Assembly (NCBI RefSeq): GCF_036924595.1
Contig: NZ_JAZHRV010000001.1
Location: forward strand, 7,839,501 to 7,903,500
Direction: 5' to 3'
From: Bradyrhizobium algeriense
GTDB taxonomy: Bacteria; Pseudomonadota; Alphaproteobacteria; Rhizobiales; Xanthobacteraceae
Length of the DNA: 64,000 nucleotides
This document shows positions 1 to 7,794 of this stretch, one piece after another. Within the stretch, counting starts at the first letter, position 1. Every line of letters starts with the position of its first letter. The translations under genes were made by a program, and so were the position numbers. The notes under the pieces were generated by a model. It had not been told where the DNA came from, searched no databases, and saw only the letters and a program-made list of their open reading frames with translations.

Positions 1-564
1 TCCAAGCTTTATGGAGTCACCGGTGGGACCGACGGCTTGCCCGTTCCCATTCCCGGCATCTTCGGCATCGTGGTGACCGAGCCTGTCTTCAAGAGCATGC
101 TCTTCTATCTTAGCCTGACGCTGATGGTGCTGGTCGGCTTTGCCGTCCAGCGCTACCTGAACAGTCCGTTAGGCCATGCGCTCTCGGCGGTCCACACCAA
201 CGAGATCCGGCTTGAGTATCTCGGAATACCCGTCTGGGCGATCCTCCTGATTGCCTACGCCATTTCGGCGGCGCTGGCGGGGCTTGGTGGCGTGATCGCC
301 GGTTTCGCGATCGGTCGAGTGGTGCCTGAATTCGCCTTTTGGACCGCGTCCGGCCATCTGGTGCTGATCGCCGTGCTCGGCGGGATCGGCGGCGTGCCCG
401 GCGCCTTCCTCGGAGCGCTGTTCCTGGAGTTGCTCCACAGCGCCGCCGTCACCGTGACCGACGCCTGGAATCTGATCGTGGGCGTGGCCCTGATCGCCGT
501 GATCATGTTCATGCCGCAAGGGTTTTATGGACTGTTCTCGCGCAAGGAGGCGTCAAGCCTATGA
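1..564 (+). CDS. livM: Branched-chain amino acid-type ABC transporter permease (LivM family), 5'-truncated by window edge
   Basis: This is the C-terminal 187 residues of an inner-membrane permease of the LivH/LivM family. The reading frame is open from base 2 of the window and contains GVTGGTDGL before the first possible internal start (TTG at 37), a motif typical of LivM, so the true start lies upstream. Several hydrophobic segments are visible (LMVLVGFAV, ILLIAYAISAALAGLGGVIAG, LVLIAVLGGIGGVPGAFLGALF, LIVGVALIAVIMFMPQG), and the GGIGGVPGAFLGA stretch is a family hallmark. The stop overlaps the next ATG (ATGA), so it is translationally coupled to the ATPase gene. The substrate could be an amide or amino-acid-like compound, given the DUF2848 and amidase genes downstream (inference). 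Confidence 0.9.
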   Translation, partial: SKLYGVTGGTDGLPVPIPGIFGIVVTEPVFKSMLFYLSLTLMVLVGFAVQRYLNSPLGHALSAVHTNEIRLEYLGIPVWAILLIAYAISAALAGLGGVIAGFAIGRVVPEFAFWTASGHLVLIAVLGGIGGVPGAFLGALFLELLHSAAVTVTDAWNLIVGVALIAVIMFMPQGFYGLFSRKEASSL

Positions 565-1307
565 CGCGTCCCATTCTCGAGGCCAAGGACCTTCATGTCG
601 CGTTCAACGGGATCAAGGCTGCCGACGGTGTGAGCATCGCGATTCACGACGGCGAATTCCTCGCAATCATTGGACCGAACGGGTCGGGGAAGACGACCCT
701 GCTCAATATCTGCACCGGCTACATCCGGCCGAAATCCGGCAGCGTGCAGCTCGATGGTTACGACATCACCCGCCTGTCGCCGCGCGCCATCGCGCGCCGC
801 GGCGTCGCTCGCGCCTTCCAGATTCCGCAGCTGTTCTCCGCGCAACGCACCATCGACAACATGATGCTGGCGCTGGCGGCAACGGATGGATTGTGGAGCG
901 CGGGCCGCCCGCTCGAGACCGCGGCGCGACGCGAGGAGGCGGAGGCGCTGCTCGACCTGGTTGGGCTCGCCGACGACAGTGAGCGGATCAGCAGCACCTT
1001 GCCCGAAGGGCATCGCAAGCTCCTGGACATCGCGGTTGCGCTGGCTCTCAAGCCGCGCCTTCTGCTGCTGGACGAGCCGACCAGCGGCGTCAGCGCGCTC
1101 GAGCGCTTTCAGCTCATGGAGGCGCTGATGGGTGCGCTCCGCCAGCGCCGCATCACGGCGCTGTTCGTGGAGCACGACATGGACGTGGTTGCCCGCTACG
1201 CGAGCCGTGTCCTGGTCTGGAACGCCGGCAACATCATGGCCGAAGGGCGACCCGACGAGGTATTCAAGAACGCGCAGGTCCGCGAACGCGTCGTGGGGGT
1301 GGCGTGA
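561..1307 (+). CDS. livG: Branched-chain amino acid-type ABC transporter ATP-binding protein LivG
   Basis: This 248-residue cytoplasmic ATPase powers the Liv-type permeases. Walker A is GPNGSGKT (residues 38-45) and Walker B is LLLLDEP. The signature region reads TLPEGHRKLLDIAVAL, which departs from the canonical LSGGQ or LSYGQ; a divergent signature is not rare in LivG-like proteins. The start was set at ATG 561, which overlaps the preceding stop as ATGA, although the frame is open further upstream into livM. The C-terminal segment ending in VVGVA is typical of LivG. The gene is followed by livF with a one-base TGATG overlap, so the genes form one operon. Confidence 0.92.
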   Translation: MTRPILEAKDLHVAFNGIKAADGVSIAIHDGEFLAIIGPNGSGKTTLLNICTGYIRPKSGSVQLDGYDITRLSPRAIARRGVARAFQIPQLFSAQRTIDNMMLALAATDGLWSAGRPLETAARREEAEALLDLVGLADDSERISSTLPEGHRKLLDIAVALALKPRLLLLDEPTSGVSALERFQLMEALMGALRQRRITALFVEHDMDVVARYASRVLVWNAGNIMAEGRPDEVFKNAQVRERVVGVA

Positions 1308-1999
1308 TGCTCAGCCTCGACAAGGTCTGTGTCTCGATCGAAGGCGTTCGCGTGTTGCGCGAGGTGAGCTGCGACATCGTCGAGCGCAAGACGACGGTGC
1401 TGATCGGGCGCAACGGCGCTGGTAAGACGACGACGCTGCGCGCGATCATGGGGCTGCTTGGCCTTGATGGCGGCAACATCCGTCTCGACGCCGACGACCT
1501 CGGCCGTATGCCGGCCCATCACCGCGCACGCGCCGGAATCGGCTATGCGCCGGAGGATCGCCGGCTGATCTCGGAATTGAGCGTGGACGAGAACATTCGC
1601 CTTCCGGCGCTGGCGTTGAAGCTCGAGAAGGCGGAGATCGAGCGAAGGCTCGATGAGGTCTACAGCTTGCTGCCCGAGCTGCATGTCATGCGGGCAAGGC
1701 CGGCAGGTGGCGTCTCCGGCGGGCAGGGCAAGATGGTTGCGCTCGGCCGCGCGCTCACGGTGGCACGCAAGGTGCTATTGCTCGATGAACCCTTCCAGGG
1801 TCTTGCGCCGGCGCTTGCGCTCAACTATGCGCGCACGCTCGGCGAGTTGCGCAAGCGGCGACCGGAGCTTTCGCTGTTGATCACCGAATCGTCGCCGGCG
1901 CTGCTCGACCGGATCGCCGACAGGACACTGCAGATCGAGCGCGGCGAAATCCTCGCCACATCGACCAAGGATAGGGAATCCCATGTTGCTGCAATTTGA
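1307..1999 (+). CDS. livF: Branched-chain amino acid-type ABC transporter ATP-binding protein LivF
   Basis: This is the second ATPase (230 residues) of the Liv-type importer. Walker A is GRNGAGKTT, the signature is SGGQGKMVALGRAL, and Walker B is VLLLDEPFQGLAPALA, all close to LivF consensus. ATG 1307 shares a base with the livG stop; an in-frame GTG at 1304 is also possible. The C-terminus lacks the extra segment that LivG carries, which supports the F assignment. It overlaps the following DUF2848 gene by 17 bases, so transport and downstream catabolic genes are co-expressed. Confidence 0.92.
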   Translation: MLSLDKVCVSIEGVRVLREVSCDIVERKTTVLIGRNGAGKTTTLRAIMGLLGLDGGNIRLDADDLGRMPAHHRARAGIGYAPEDRRLISELSVDENIRLPALALKLEKAEIERRLDEVYSLLPELHVMRARPAGGVSGGQGKMVALGRALTVARKVLLLDEPFQGLAPALALNYARTLGELRKRRPELSLLITESSPALLDRIADRTLQIERGEILATSTKDRESHVAAI

Positions 2000-2666
2000 C
2001 CGCATCGCCAAAGACCGGACCGACCGTGTCGGGGTCGAGATCAACTCTCTCGTCATCGCGGGGTGGGCCGGCAGGGATGCCGCGGCGATCGAGCACCACA
2101 TCGAGGAGCTCGCTGCGCTCGGCATTCCGCGCCCCTCGACGACACCGCTCTACTACCGCGTCGCAGCACAAACGTTGACTCAGGCAAGCCGCCTGACCGT
2201 GCTCGGCCCGGATAGTTCTGGCGAGGTCGAGCCCGTCATTGTCGCCATGGCTGACGGGCTCTGGATCGGCATCGGATCTGACCATACCGACCGCAAGGCG
2301 GAAGCGTCAGGCATCGCCCTTTCGAAGCAGCTTTGCGGCAAGCCGGTCGGCGCGCGGCTCTGGTCTTACGCTGATGTCGAAGGGCATTGGGATGAACTGG
2401 TCCTTCGCTCGTGGGCCACGATCGACGGTAAGCGGGTTCTCTACCAGGAGAGCCCGGTTTCGTCGCTAAGGACGCCGCGCGATCTCATTCGCCGTCACAC
2501 TGGCTCGGACACGCTACCGGCCGGCACGCTGATGTTTTGCGGCACGCCCGGTGCGATCGGCGGCATTCGGCCGGGGACGCGTTTTGACATGGAGTTATAT
2601 GATCCGGTCCTCGACCGCGCGCTGACCCACGGCTACGACATCGACGTGCTGCCTGTCGTTTCCTGA
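1983..2666 (+). CDS. DUF2848 family protein
   Basis: This 227-residue protein matches what I recall of the DUF2848 family, which is related to the fumarylacetoacetate-hydrolase fold: GIPRPSTTPLYYRVAA, a GSDHTDRKAEA motif and a C-terminal FCGTPGAIGGIRPG segment. DUF2848 proteins commonly sit in operons with amidases and amino-acid-type transporters; their reaction is not established. The ATG at 1983 lies inside the end of livF. An amidase gene begins 32 bases downstream, so the original operon was probably liv-DUF2848-amidase-amidohydrolase. No signal peptide or membrane segment is seen, so it should be cytoplasmic. Confidence 0.8.
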   Translation: MLLQFDRIAKDRTDRVGVEINSLVIAGWAGRDAAAIEHHIEELAALGIPRPSTTPLYYRVAAQTLTQASRLTVLGPDSSGEVEPVIVAMADGLWIGIGSDHTDRKAEASGIALSKQLCGKPVGARLWSYADVEGHWDELVLRSWATIDGKRVLYQESPVSSLRTPRDLIRRHTGSDTLPAGTLMFCGTPGAIGGIRPGTRFDMELYDPVLDRALTHGYDIDVLPVVS

Positions 2667-2698
2667 TCATCAGTCCGCGGAACCGGTTTCGGCACCAA

Positions 2699-3136
2699 AT
2701 GACAGCCTCATCTGACAGATCACAGCCGTCGGCCGTTGCGCGGCTGGAAGCGGCGCTGACGCGAATTCGTTCGCCGGAGGCTGAAAAGGCCTTCACCGCC
2801 GTGTTCGCGGAAAGCGCCCGGCGCGAGGCTGAGGCCGCGGATCGGTGTGCCGCCGCCGGTGCGACGCGCGGCCCGCTTGATGGCCGTATCGTTTCGGTGA
2901 AAGCACTGTTCGATGTCGCTGGAACGGTGACGAGCTCGGGCTCCGCCGTGCTGCGCCGTCTGCCGCCCGCCGTTGAGGACGCTGAAGTTGTCAGGCGGTT
3001 GCGCGAGGCGGGTGCTATCATCGTCGGCAAGGCACAGACGACCGAGTTTGCCTTTTCCGCGCTCGGCACGAATCCCCACGACGGCACGCCGGGCAACCCC
3101 CGAGACCGCAGGCGCGCTCCGGGAGGCTCGTCATCG
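2699..3136 (+). pseudogene. Amidase, N-terminal fragment of an interrupted gene
   Basis: The first about 146 codons encode the N-terminal third of an amidase-signature enzyme. DGRIVSVKALFDVAG holds the catalytic Lys region (VKALFD), followed by GAIIVGKAQTTEFAFSALGTNP and the PGGSSS segment that leads into the Ser-cis-Ser-Lys core. After PGGSSS the family normally continues with a Gly/Ala stretch, but here the frame runs into DGSPCPFAIAS and then antisense of the neighbouring amidohydrolase, so homology stops near 3136. The matching C-terminal part lies at 12115-12864 on the same strand, about 9 kb away. About 40-50 residues of the middle appear lost, so neither half should be active. Confidence 0.85.
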
Positions 3137-3222
3137 GATGGATCGCCATGTCCTTTTGCAATCGCATCCGCCGGTCGTTCGATTTCCCGGTTTAACTGCC
3201 TGAGCTGTTGCTCAAGCCGCCC

Positions 3223-4875
3223 TCAGATCTCGCCGTGGACGAGGCGTCCTTCGAAGAAGGTTGCGAGCACGCGCGTTTTTGAAATGCGACCGGGTTCGAT
3301 CTCGAAGAGATTGCGTTCCAGGACAACCATGTCGGCGGACTTACCAATTTCGATCGAGCCGGTTACATGGCCGAGACCCATCGCACGCGCCGGATTGCGC
3401 GTATAGACTTCCAGCGCGGTTTCGAGATCGAGCGCCTGTTCCGGCCAGAGCGCGCCGGGATGCAGTCGCTTCGGATTGCACCGCGTGACCAGGCCCTCGA
3501 GACCGAACCAAGGGTCGGGCAGACCCACAACCGGCCAGTCGGAGCCCGCTGCCAGCAAGGCGCCCGTCGCGTGCAGATCGCGGTTTGGCCAGTAGCGTTC
3601 GGCTCGGCCGGCGTCGATCACCGCCGCATTGGCGACCGTGATGGCGCAAGGAAACCAAATCGCGGGGCAGAGGTCGGCAACAACATTCAGTTCCGCGAAT
3701 CGCGAAATATCGGCGGGATCGATGAAGCTCGCATGAGCGATATGGTGCACGGGTCCCGGGCCACGCATCCGCCGCACGATTTCGACGGCGTCGAGAATGT
3801 CGCGCACGGCGGCGTCGCCCGCGCAATGGACCTTCACTCCTTTCCCGAGCGTCTCGGCGCGCACGAGCCAGTGCACAACATCGGGCAGGCGCAGAAAGGA
3901 ATGGCAGACCGTTGCGCGACCATGCTCGTCGGGCAGATAGGCTTCGAGCATGGCGGCAGTGCGCGTCATCGGCACGCCGTCCATGAACAGCTTGAGAAAA
4001 TCCGGCCGCACATGCGGCGTGCGATATTGCTCGCTTCGCGAGATCAACGCCTCGCCGAAAAATTCCGTGCCGGTCAAAGTGTCGAAAACCGGCAGCGATC
4101 CAACGCACCAAGCGTTGAGTTCGCCGCGCCGGTCGAGTCCGGCCAGTGCCTGCAACATGGTGAGCGTGGTATTAGCGTCCTGATAGGCGGTGACGCCGTA
4201 TCCGTTGAGGATTTCGACTGCCCGCTTCGTCGAGGCTGTTTCTCGGGCGATCGGATCAGCGATTGACACAAGGGCAGCCCGTTCCGCCAGCGCAGACGAC
4301 TTTTCCAGAAGCAGACCCACTGGAGCGCCGTTCTTGGGATCGCGTTCGATACGTCCGAGTTCCGGATCAGGTGTAGCGGCTGTCAAACCCATTAGTTCGA
4401 TCGCGCGGCTGTTCACCCAACGATTGTGCAGGCTATCGTCGCGCAGCATCACCGGACGCCCGCCGCTCGCGGCATCGAGCGCGGCACGCGCCTCGGAGGT
4501 ACGCAGGCGCGGAATGAGTTCGCTGCTCCAGATGCCGCCGCAAATCCACTCGTCCGAGCCGAGCCGCTCCGCGCGTTCGCCAACGAGCGCGATGATCTGG
4601 TCGAAAGTCGCGCTCGCGGGAAACGAGAGTTCGAACAGGTCAAGCTGGCCGCCGCGCGTATGGTGATTGTGCACGTCGCCCAGGCCCGGCAGGACCATGC
4701 GGCCCTTTGCGTCGATAACCCGTGTTTGGGCGTTGCGGAGCGCGTGCGCGCCGCCAGCCGACCCCACATAGATGATCTTACCTTTGCGGACCGCGACTTC
4801 TTCGGCCCAGGGATTGCCCGTGTCGACCGTGTAGATCTTCGCGTTTTCGAGAATAAGATCGGCTGCGGCTTGCAT
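3223..4875 (-). CDS. YtcJ-like metal-dependent amidohydrolase
   Basis: This 550-residue cytoplasmic hydrolase belongs to the amidohydrolase superfamily (Amidohydro_3/YtcJ group). N-terminal LILENAKIYTVDTGNPWAEE and VLPGLGDVHNHH (the first metal-binding HxH region) are seen. Later come KVHCAGDAAVRDILD, HIAHASFIDP and GSDWPV, which carry the other metal ligands. The C-terminus has GSIEIGKSADMVVLERN, typical of the second half of the beta-sandwich. ATG 4875 is preferred; GTG 4881 is in frame two codons earlier. It begins a few bases after the stop of an upstream membrane-protein gene, and a divergent HxlR regulator lies beyond that gene. The substrate is unknown. Confidence 0.88.
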   Translation of the reverse strand: MQAAADLILENAKIYTVDTGNPWAEEVAVRKGKIIYVGSAGGAHALRNAQTRVIDAKGRMVLPGLGDVHNHHTRGGQLDLFELSFPASATFDQIIALVGERAERLGSDEWICGGIWSSELIPRLRTSEARAALDAASGGRPVMLRDDSLHNRWVNSRAIELMGLTAATPDPELGRIERDPKNGAPVGLLLEKSSALAERAALVSIADPIARETASTKRAVEILNGYGVTAYQDANTTLTMLQALAGLDRRGELNAWCVGSLPVFDTLTGTEFFGEALISRSEQYRTPHVRPDFLKLFMDGVPMTRTAAMLEAYLPDEHGRATVCHSFLRLPDVVHWLVRAETLGKGVKVHCAGDAAVRDILDAVEIVRRMRGPGPVHHIAHASFIDPADISRFAELNVVADLCPAIWFPCAITVANAAVIDAGRAERYWPNRDLHATGALLAAGSDWPVVGLPDPWFGLEGLVTRCNPKRLHPGALWPEQALDLETALEVYTRNPARAMGLGHVTGSIEIGKSADMVVLERNLFEIEPGRISKTRVLATFFEGRLVHGEI

Positions 4876-4885
4876 TGTCACGGAC

Positions 4886-5284
4886 TCAGGTCGCAGGCTG
4901 CGATTTCGCCCGTCGCCAGCAAAGGGTTAGTGTTAGTGTGTAGACGCCGAGTAGCGACGTCTGCAGCCAATAGGCGGTCGTGCCCTTGCCTGCAAGAACG
5001 ATGCGCAGCGCGTCTGACAGATTGACGAGGCAGAGGCCGATCACCGTGATCCAGAGGGCCGCGAGCGCCGCAGGCACGACATCCGGTATGCGCGCGGCGG
5101 AATAAAAAAGGCAGATATAGGCCACGACCGCGAAAGCGATGATCTTGTCCTGATAGGCGTAGAGGGGCGTATCATAGTAGATGAATAGGAGCGGCATCTT
5201 GAAGCCGACGAAATGCGCCGCCGCCATGCAACAGAAATAGGCCACACCGGCCCACAGCAATCCGCCGAGAATCTTGTCCGCCAT
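4886..5284 (-). CDS. Small membrane protein, function unknown
   Basis: This protein of about 132 residues has roughly four hydrophobic segments: ILGGLLWAGVAYFCCMAAAHF, IIAFAVVAYICLFYSA, VPAALAALWITVIGLCLVNL and TSLLGVYTLTLTLCW. ATG 5284 was chosen because a GAAGGGG ribosome-binding site sits just upstream; a start at 5320 would also be open. I do not recognise a named family. It is the first gene of a two-gene unit with the amidohydrolase and is divergently oriented to the HxlR-type regulator at 5391, so it may serve in uptake or in the same response (inference). Confidence 0.7.
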   Translation of the reverse strand: MADKILGGLLWAGVAYFCCMAAAHFVGFKMPLLFIYYDTPLYAYQDKIIAFAVVAYICLFYSAARIPDVVPAALAALWITVIGLCLVNLSDALRIVLAGKGTTAYWLQTSLLGVYTLTLTLCWRRAKSQPAT

Positions 5285-5390
5285 CGAGTCCCCTTCACCG
5301 CCTGCGGGCGGTACTCTCATTTTGGCAGGGAACGGTTACATATAGACTAGAGGCGAGCTAGACACATAAAATTATGACTAGGAGGCTCCG

Positions 5391-5792
5391 ATGGTCTATC
5401 ATCGAAAACGTCCGGCGCTCGACCCCTGTCCCGTGGAAGCCGTGCTCGCGATGGTTGCCGGCAAGTGGAAGGCGCGCGTGCTCTATCTTCTGTCCCTCGA
5501 CGATCTCACCTTCGGCGAAGTTCGTGCTTCGGTTGGCAATATTCGCCAGCAGGTGCTTGCGACCGTTCTCTCCGAAATGAGGGCCAGCGGGATTGTGCGA
5601 CGCGCGGACGATTGCAATGCAAAAGAAACGCGCTATGCACTAACAGAACGTGGGCGCGAACTCGTCCAGCTGCTGCTGCCCTTGTCCGATTGGGGCAACG
5701 GGCTTCTCGCCGAAAAGGGAGAGTTGTGGCGCGCGCCCCGCATCCGCCGCAAATCATGGAGCTCTGGTGGCACGTCTGAAACGGCGCGGTGA
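5391..5792 (+). CDS. HxlR-family winged-helix transcriptional regulator
   Basis: This 133-residue DNA-binding protein carries the HxlR hallmark near its N-terminus: DPCPVEAVLAMVAGKWKARVL, with the conserved Cys that often senses redox or electrophiles. It is followed by FGEVRASVGNIRQQVLATVLSEM (recognition helix region) and RYALTERGRELVQLL (wing and last helix). A good AGGAGG site precedes ATG 5391. It is divergent to the membrane protein/amidohydrolase pair; the spacer of about 100 bases contains several CTAG-containing motifs that could be its operator, but no clean palindrome was found. It probably regulates that pair. Confidence 0.88.
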   Translation: MVYHRKRPALDPCPVEAVLAMVAGKWKARVLYLLSLDDLTFGEVRASVGNIRQQVLATVLSEMRASGIVRRADDCNAKETRYALTERGRELVQLLLPLSDWGNGLLAEKGELWRAPRIRRKSWSSGGTSETAR

Positions 5793-5863
5793 CCAGTATC
5801 ACCGATTATCCCGTTGTAAGATCACTATCCGATCTTCTCACGCGCGAGGCAGGATCGCGCCGA

Positions 5864-6022
5864 GGGGGTGCCTGCGCGCGACGTAATCCCAAGGGTGGTT
5901 GTTCAGGCGCACTCTCGGCCGAGCAGGCACTTGATCTCGGAACTGCCATAGAGATCTACACGCGAAATCCAGCCAGGGCGATAGGACTCGGCCATATCAA
6001 CGGGATGATCAAAGCTGGCAAA
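5864..6022 (+). pseudogene. Amidohydrolase C-terminal relic
   Basis: About 53 codons read ALSAEQALDLGTAIEIYTRN followed by PARAIGLGHINGMIKAGK. This matches the C-terminal region of the amidohydrolase at 3223-4875 (EQALDLETALEVYTRNPARA, then MGLGHVTGSIEIGK) with most residues conserved. There is no matching N-terminal part, and the frame then runs antisense into the neighbouring hlyD-like gene. It is therefore a leftover of a second, paralogous amidohydrolase that was on the opposite strand to the intact one. It has no plausible function by itself. Confidence 0.7.
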
Positions 6023-6046
6023 AAGGTATTTCCCTTCCGACCTGCC

Positions 6047-7051
6047 TCATCGAACGGTCACGGTTGGCCGATGGCGATGTTCGACCGATTGTGGGTCTGC
6101 CCGCCTGGGCGCGACGGCACGGCCGTCGGCTTTGACGTAGACATCGACCTGTTGGCCGGCATAGAGCGGGAGATCCCCTCTATTGACGCTGTAGATGACC
6201 TGGAGTACGCGCGTGTCGACGCGCTCTGCGCTGAGCCCCGTTAGGGAAGTTTTTGGCACGACAAAGGGCTCGACGTAGGCGAAGCGCAAATCGAAGCTGA
6301 TCGCGCTATTGCCCCGAAGGAAACCCTTGGCTGGCGTGCCCTGAATAAAGCGCCATGCATCATTTTCGTCGATATCAATCCGGACATGGAGCGTCTGCGT
6401 GTCTCCCATCAAGATGAGAGGTTTGGAGAGTGTGCCGGTCTGGGCATATTCTCCTGGGGCGACGTTCACCTGAAGGATATCTCCGGCAACGGGAGCACGC
6501 ACCGTGAGGCGCTCGACCGCCGCTTCGGCTTCCTGCAGTTGAGCGGCCGCTAGATCCGCATTGGCTCGTGCAGAGGCGAGTCTGGCGTCCGCAAGCGCTG
6601 CCTCGTGTCCGCGGCCGGCGAACTCATCCGGGCTAATCACGTTTCTGTCGTGAAGAGGCTTGGCTTGATCCAACCGGCGACGCGCATTAGCGAGCAACAA
6701 TTCGGCCTCTCGAACCTGCATCTTCGCAAGCGTCGTAGCGGCCTGGCGCGTGATAAGCTGGGTTTCCAGATCACGCCCATTGATGTGAAATAGCGCCTGG
6801 CCCTGCTCCACGCGGTCGCCGACCTTCACATTGACTTTCGCAATCACCCCGCTGGTTGGCGTGCTGATAGCGACGTTGCGGGTGCTGGCCTCGATCATGC
6901 CGCCGCCGGCAACATAGCTTTGATAGGGTGCTGCTGCCGGCTGCACAATCGGCTGAGCTACCGGGCGCGGTGTACCTGCCTGGAGGACAAGCCAGAGGCC
7001 GCCCAGAATGCCGAGCACACCTAGTGTCGGGAGGGTAAGCCGGCTTTTCAT
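6047..7051 (-). CDS. HlyD/DevB-type periplasmic adaptor subunit of an ABC exporter
   Basis: This protein of about 334 residues has an N-terminal membrane anchor (LPTLGVLGILGGLWLVLQAG), a biotinyl-lipoyl-like segment (PTSGVIAKVNVKVGDRVEQG) and a coiled-coil hairpin rich in Ala/Arg/Glu (residues about 100-185). The matching lipoyl half RAPVAGDILQVNVAPGEYAQ and a beta-barrel domain follow. This order is that of membrane-fusion proteins of the HlyD/MacA/DevB type. ATG 7051 overlaps the ATPase stop as TGATG. It is the last gene of a permease-ATPase-adaptor set, so it should bridge the inner-membrane transporter to the outer membrane. The cargo is unknown. Confidence 0.85.
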   Translation of the reverse strand: MKSRLTLPTLGVLGILGGLWLVLQAGTPRPVAQPIVQPAAAPYQSYVAGGGMIEASTRNVAISTPTSGVIAKVNVKVGDRVEQGQALFHINGRDLETQLITRQAATTLAKMQVREAELLLANARRRLDQAKPLHDRNVISPDEFAGRGHEAALADARLASARANADLAAAQLQEAEAAVERLTVRAPVAGDILQVNVAPGEYAQTGTLSKPLILMGDTQTLHVRIDIDENDAWRFIQGTPAKGFLRGNSAISFDLRFAYVEPFVVPKTSLTGLSAERVDTRVLQVIYSVNRGDLPLYAGQQVDVYVKADGRAVAPRRADPQSVEHRHRPTVTVR

Positions 7052-7794
7052 CAAGACGTCGCTCCCGCTGCGTTCCGTGGCTCCTCGAAATGGGTAATGC
7101 GGCCGTCATCCATATGCGCGATCCGGTCGGCAAAGCTGAGGATGCGCTGATCGTGAGTGACGACGATGAGAGTACGGCCTTCACCTGTGGCGATGCCGCG
7201 CAGGATCTCGAGCACGTGTTGCCCGGTCGCATGATCGAGCGCGCTGGTCGGCTCGTCACAAACGACCAGTTCCGGCTCGTGGACCAGAGCACGAGCGATC
7301 GCCACTCTTTGCTGCTGACCACCAGACAGCTGAGAAGGAAAGTGTTCGGAACGTTCTGCGAGCCCGACCCGCTCCAACGCCTGACGCGCTTTAGCAATGC
7401 CGTCGCTTTCATTCATCCCGTTCAGAAGGAGCGGAATCATGACGTTCTCAGCGGCCGTCAGTTGAGGAATCAGGTTGAAAGCCTGGAACACAAAGCCAAG
7501 CGACTGACGCCTGAATGCGGCCTTGGTCGTTTGATCCATCCGTTCAATATCCTCGCCGAGCACAACGCATCGCCCGCCGTCATGATCGAGAAGGCCGGCG
7601 ATAATCGAGATCAAGGTCGTCTTTCCGCAGCCGGATGGGCCGACGAGCATGATGAGCTCGCCCCGGGCGACTTCCAGATCGACACCGCGTAGCGCGGTCA
7701 CCTGCTGCGCGCCTTGCCCATAAACTTTGGTGAGGTCGGTGCAGACGACGCTTGCTCCAGCATCGAGATGTTGTCTTGCAGCTGCAGCGATCAT
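7051..7794 (-). CDS. ABC transporter ATP-binding protein (MacB/LolD/DevA type)
   Basis: This ATPase of about 247 residues has Walker A GPSGCGKTT, Q-loop FVFQAFNLIPQLTAAENV, signature LSGGQQQRVAIARAL, Walker B LVVCDEPTSALD and the switch His in VVTHDQRI. These are typical of the MacB/LolD/DevA branch that serves mechanotransmission exporters. ATG 7794 was chosen because it overlaps the permease stop as ATGA; the frame is open further upstream (to 7905), but that segment is antisense to nothing recognisable and lies within the permease gene. It works with the FtsX-like permease at 7791 and the adaptor at 6047. Confidence 0.88.
   Translation of the reverse strand: MIAAAARQHLDAGASVVCTDLTKVYGQGAQQVTALRGVDLEVARGELIMLVGPSGCGKTTLISIIAGLLDHDGGRCVVLGEDIERMDQTTKAAFRRQSLGFVFQAFNLIPQLTAAENVMIPLLLNGMNESDGIAKARQALERVGLAERSEHFPSQLSGGQQQRVAIARALVHEPELVVCDEPTSALDHATGQHVLEILRGIATGEGRTLIVVTHDQRILSFADRIAHMDDGRITHFEEPRNAAGATS

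Noticed and set aside
339..560. An N-terminal extension of LivG beginning at 339
   Set aside because: The segment is livM in another frame; the ATG at 561 gives the normal LivG N-terminus and overlaps the livM stop.
3137..3406. Continuation of the amidase frame to 3406
   Set aside because: After PGGSSS the translation has no amidase similarity and from 3223 on is antisense to the amidohydrolase gene.
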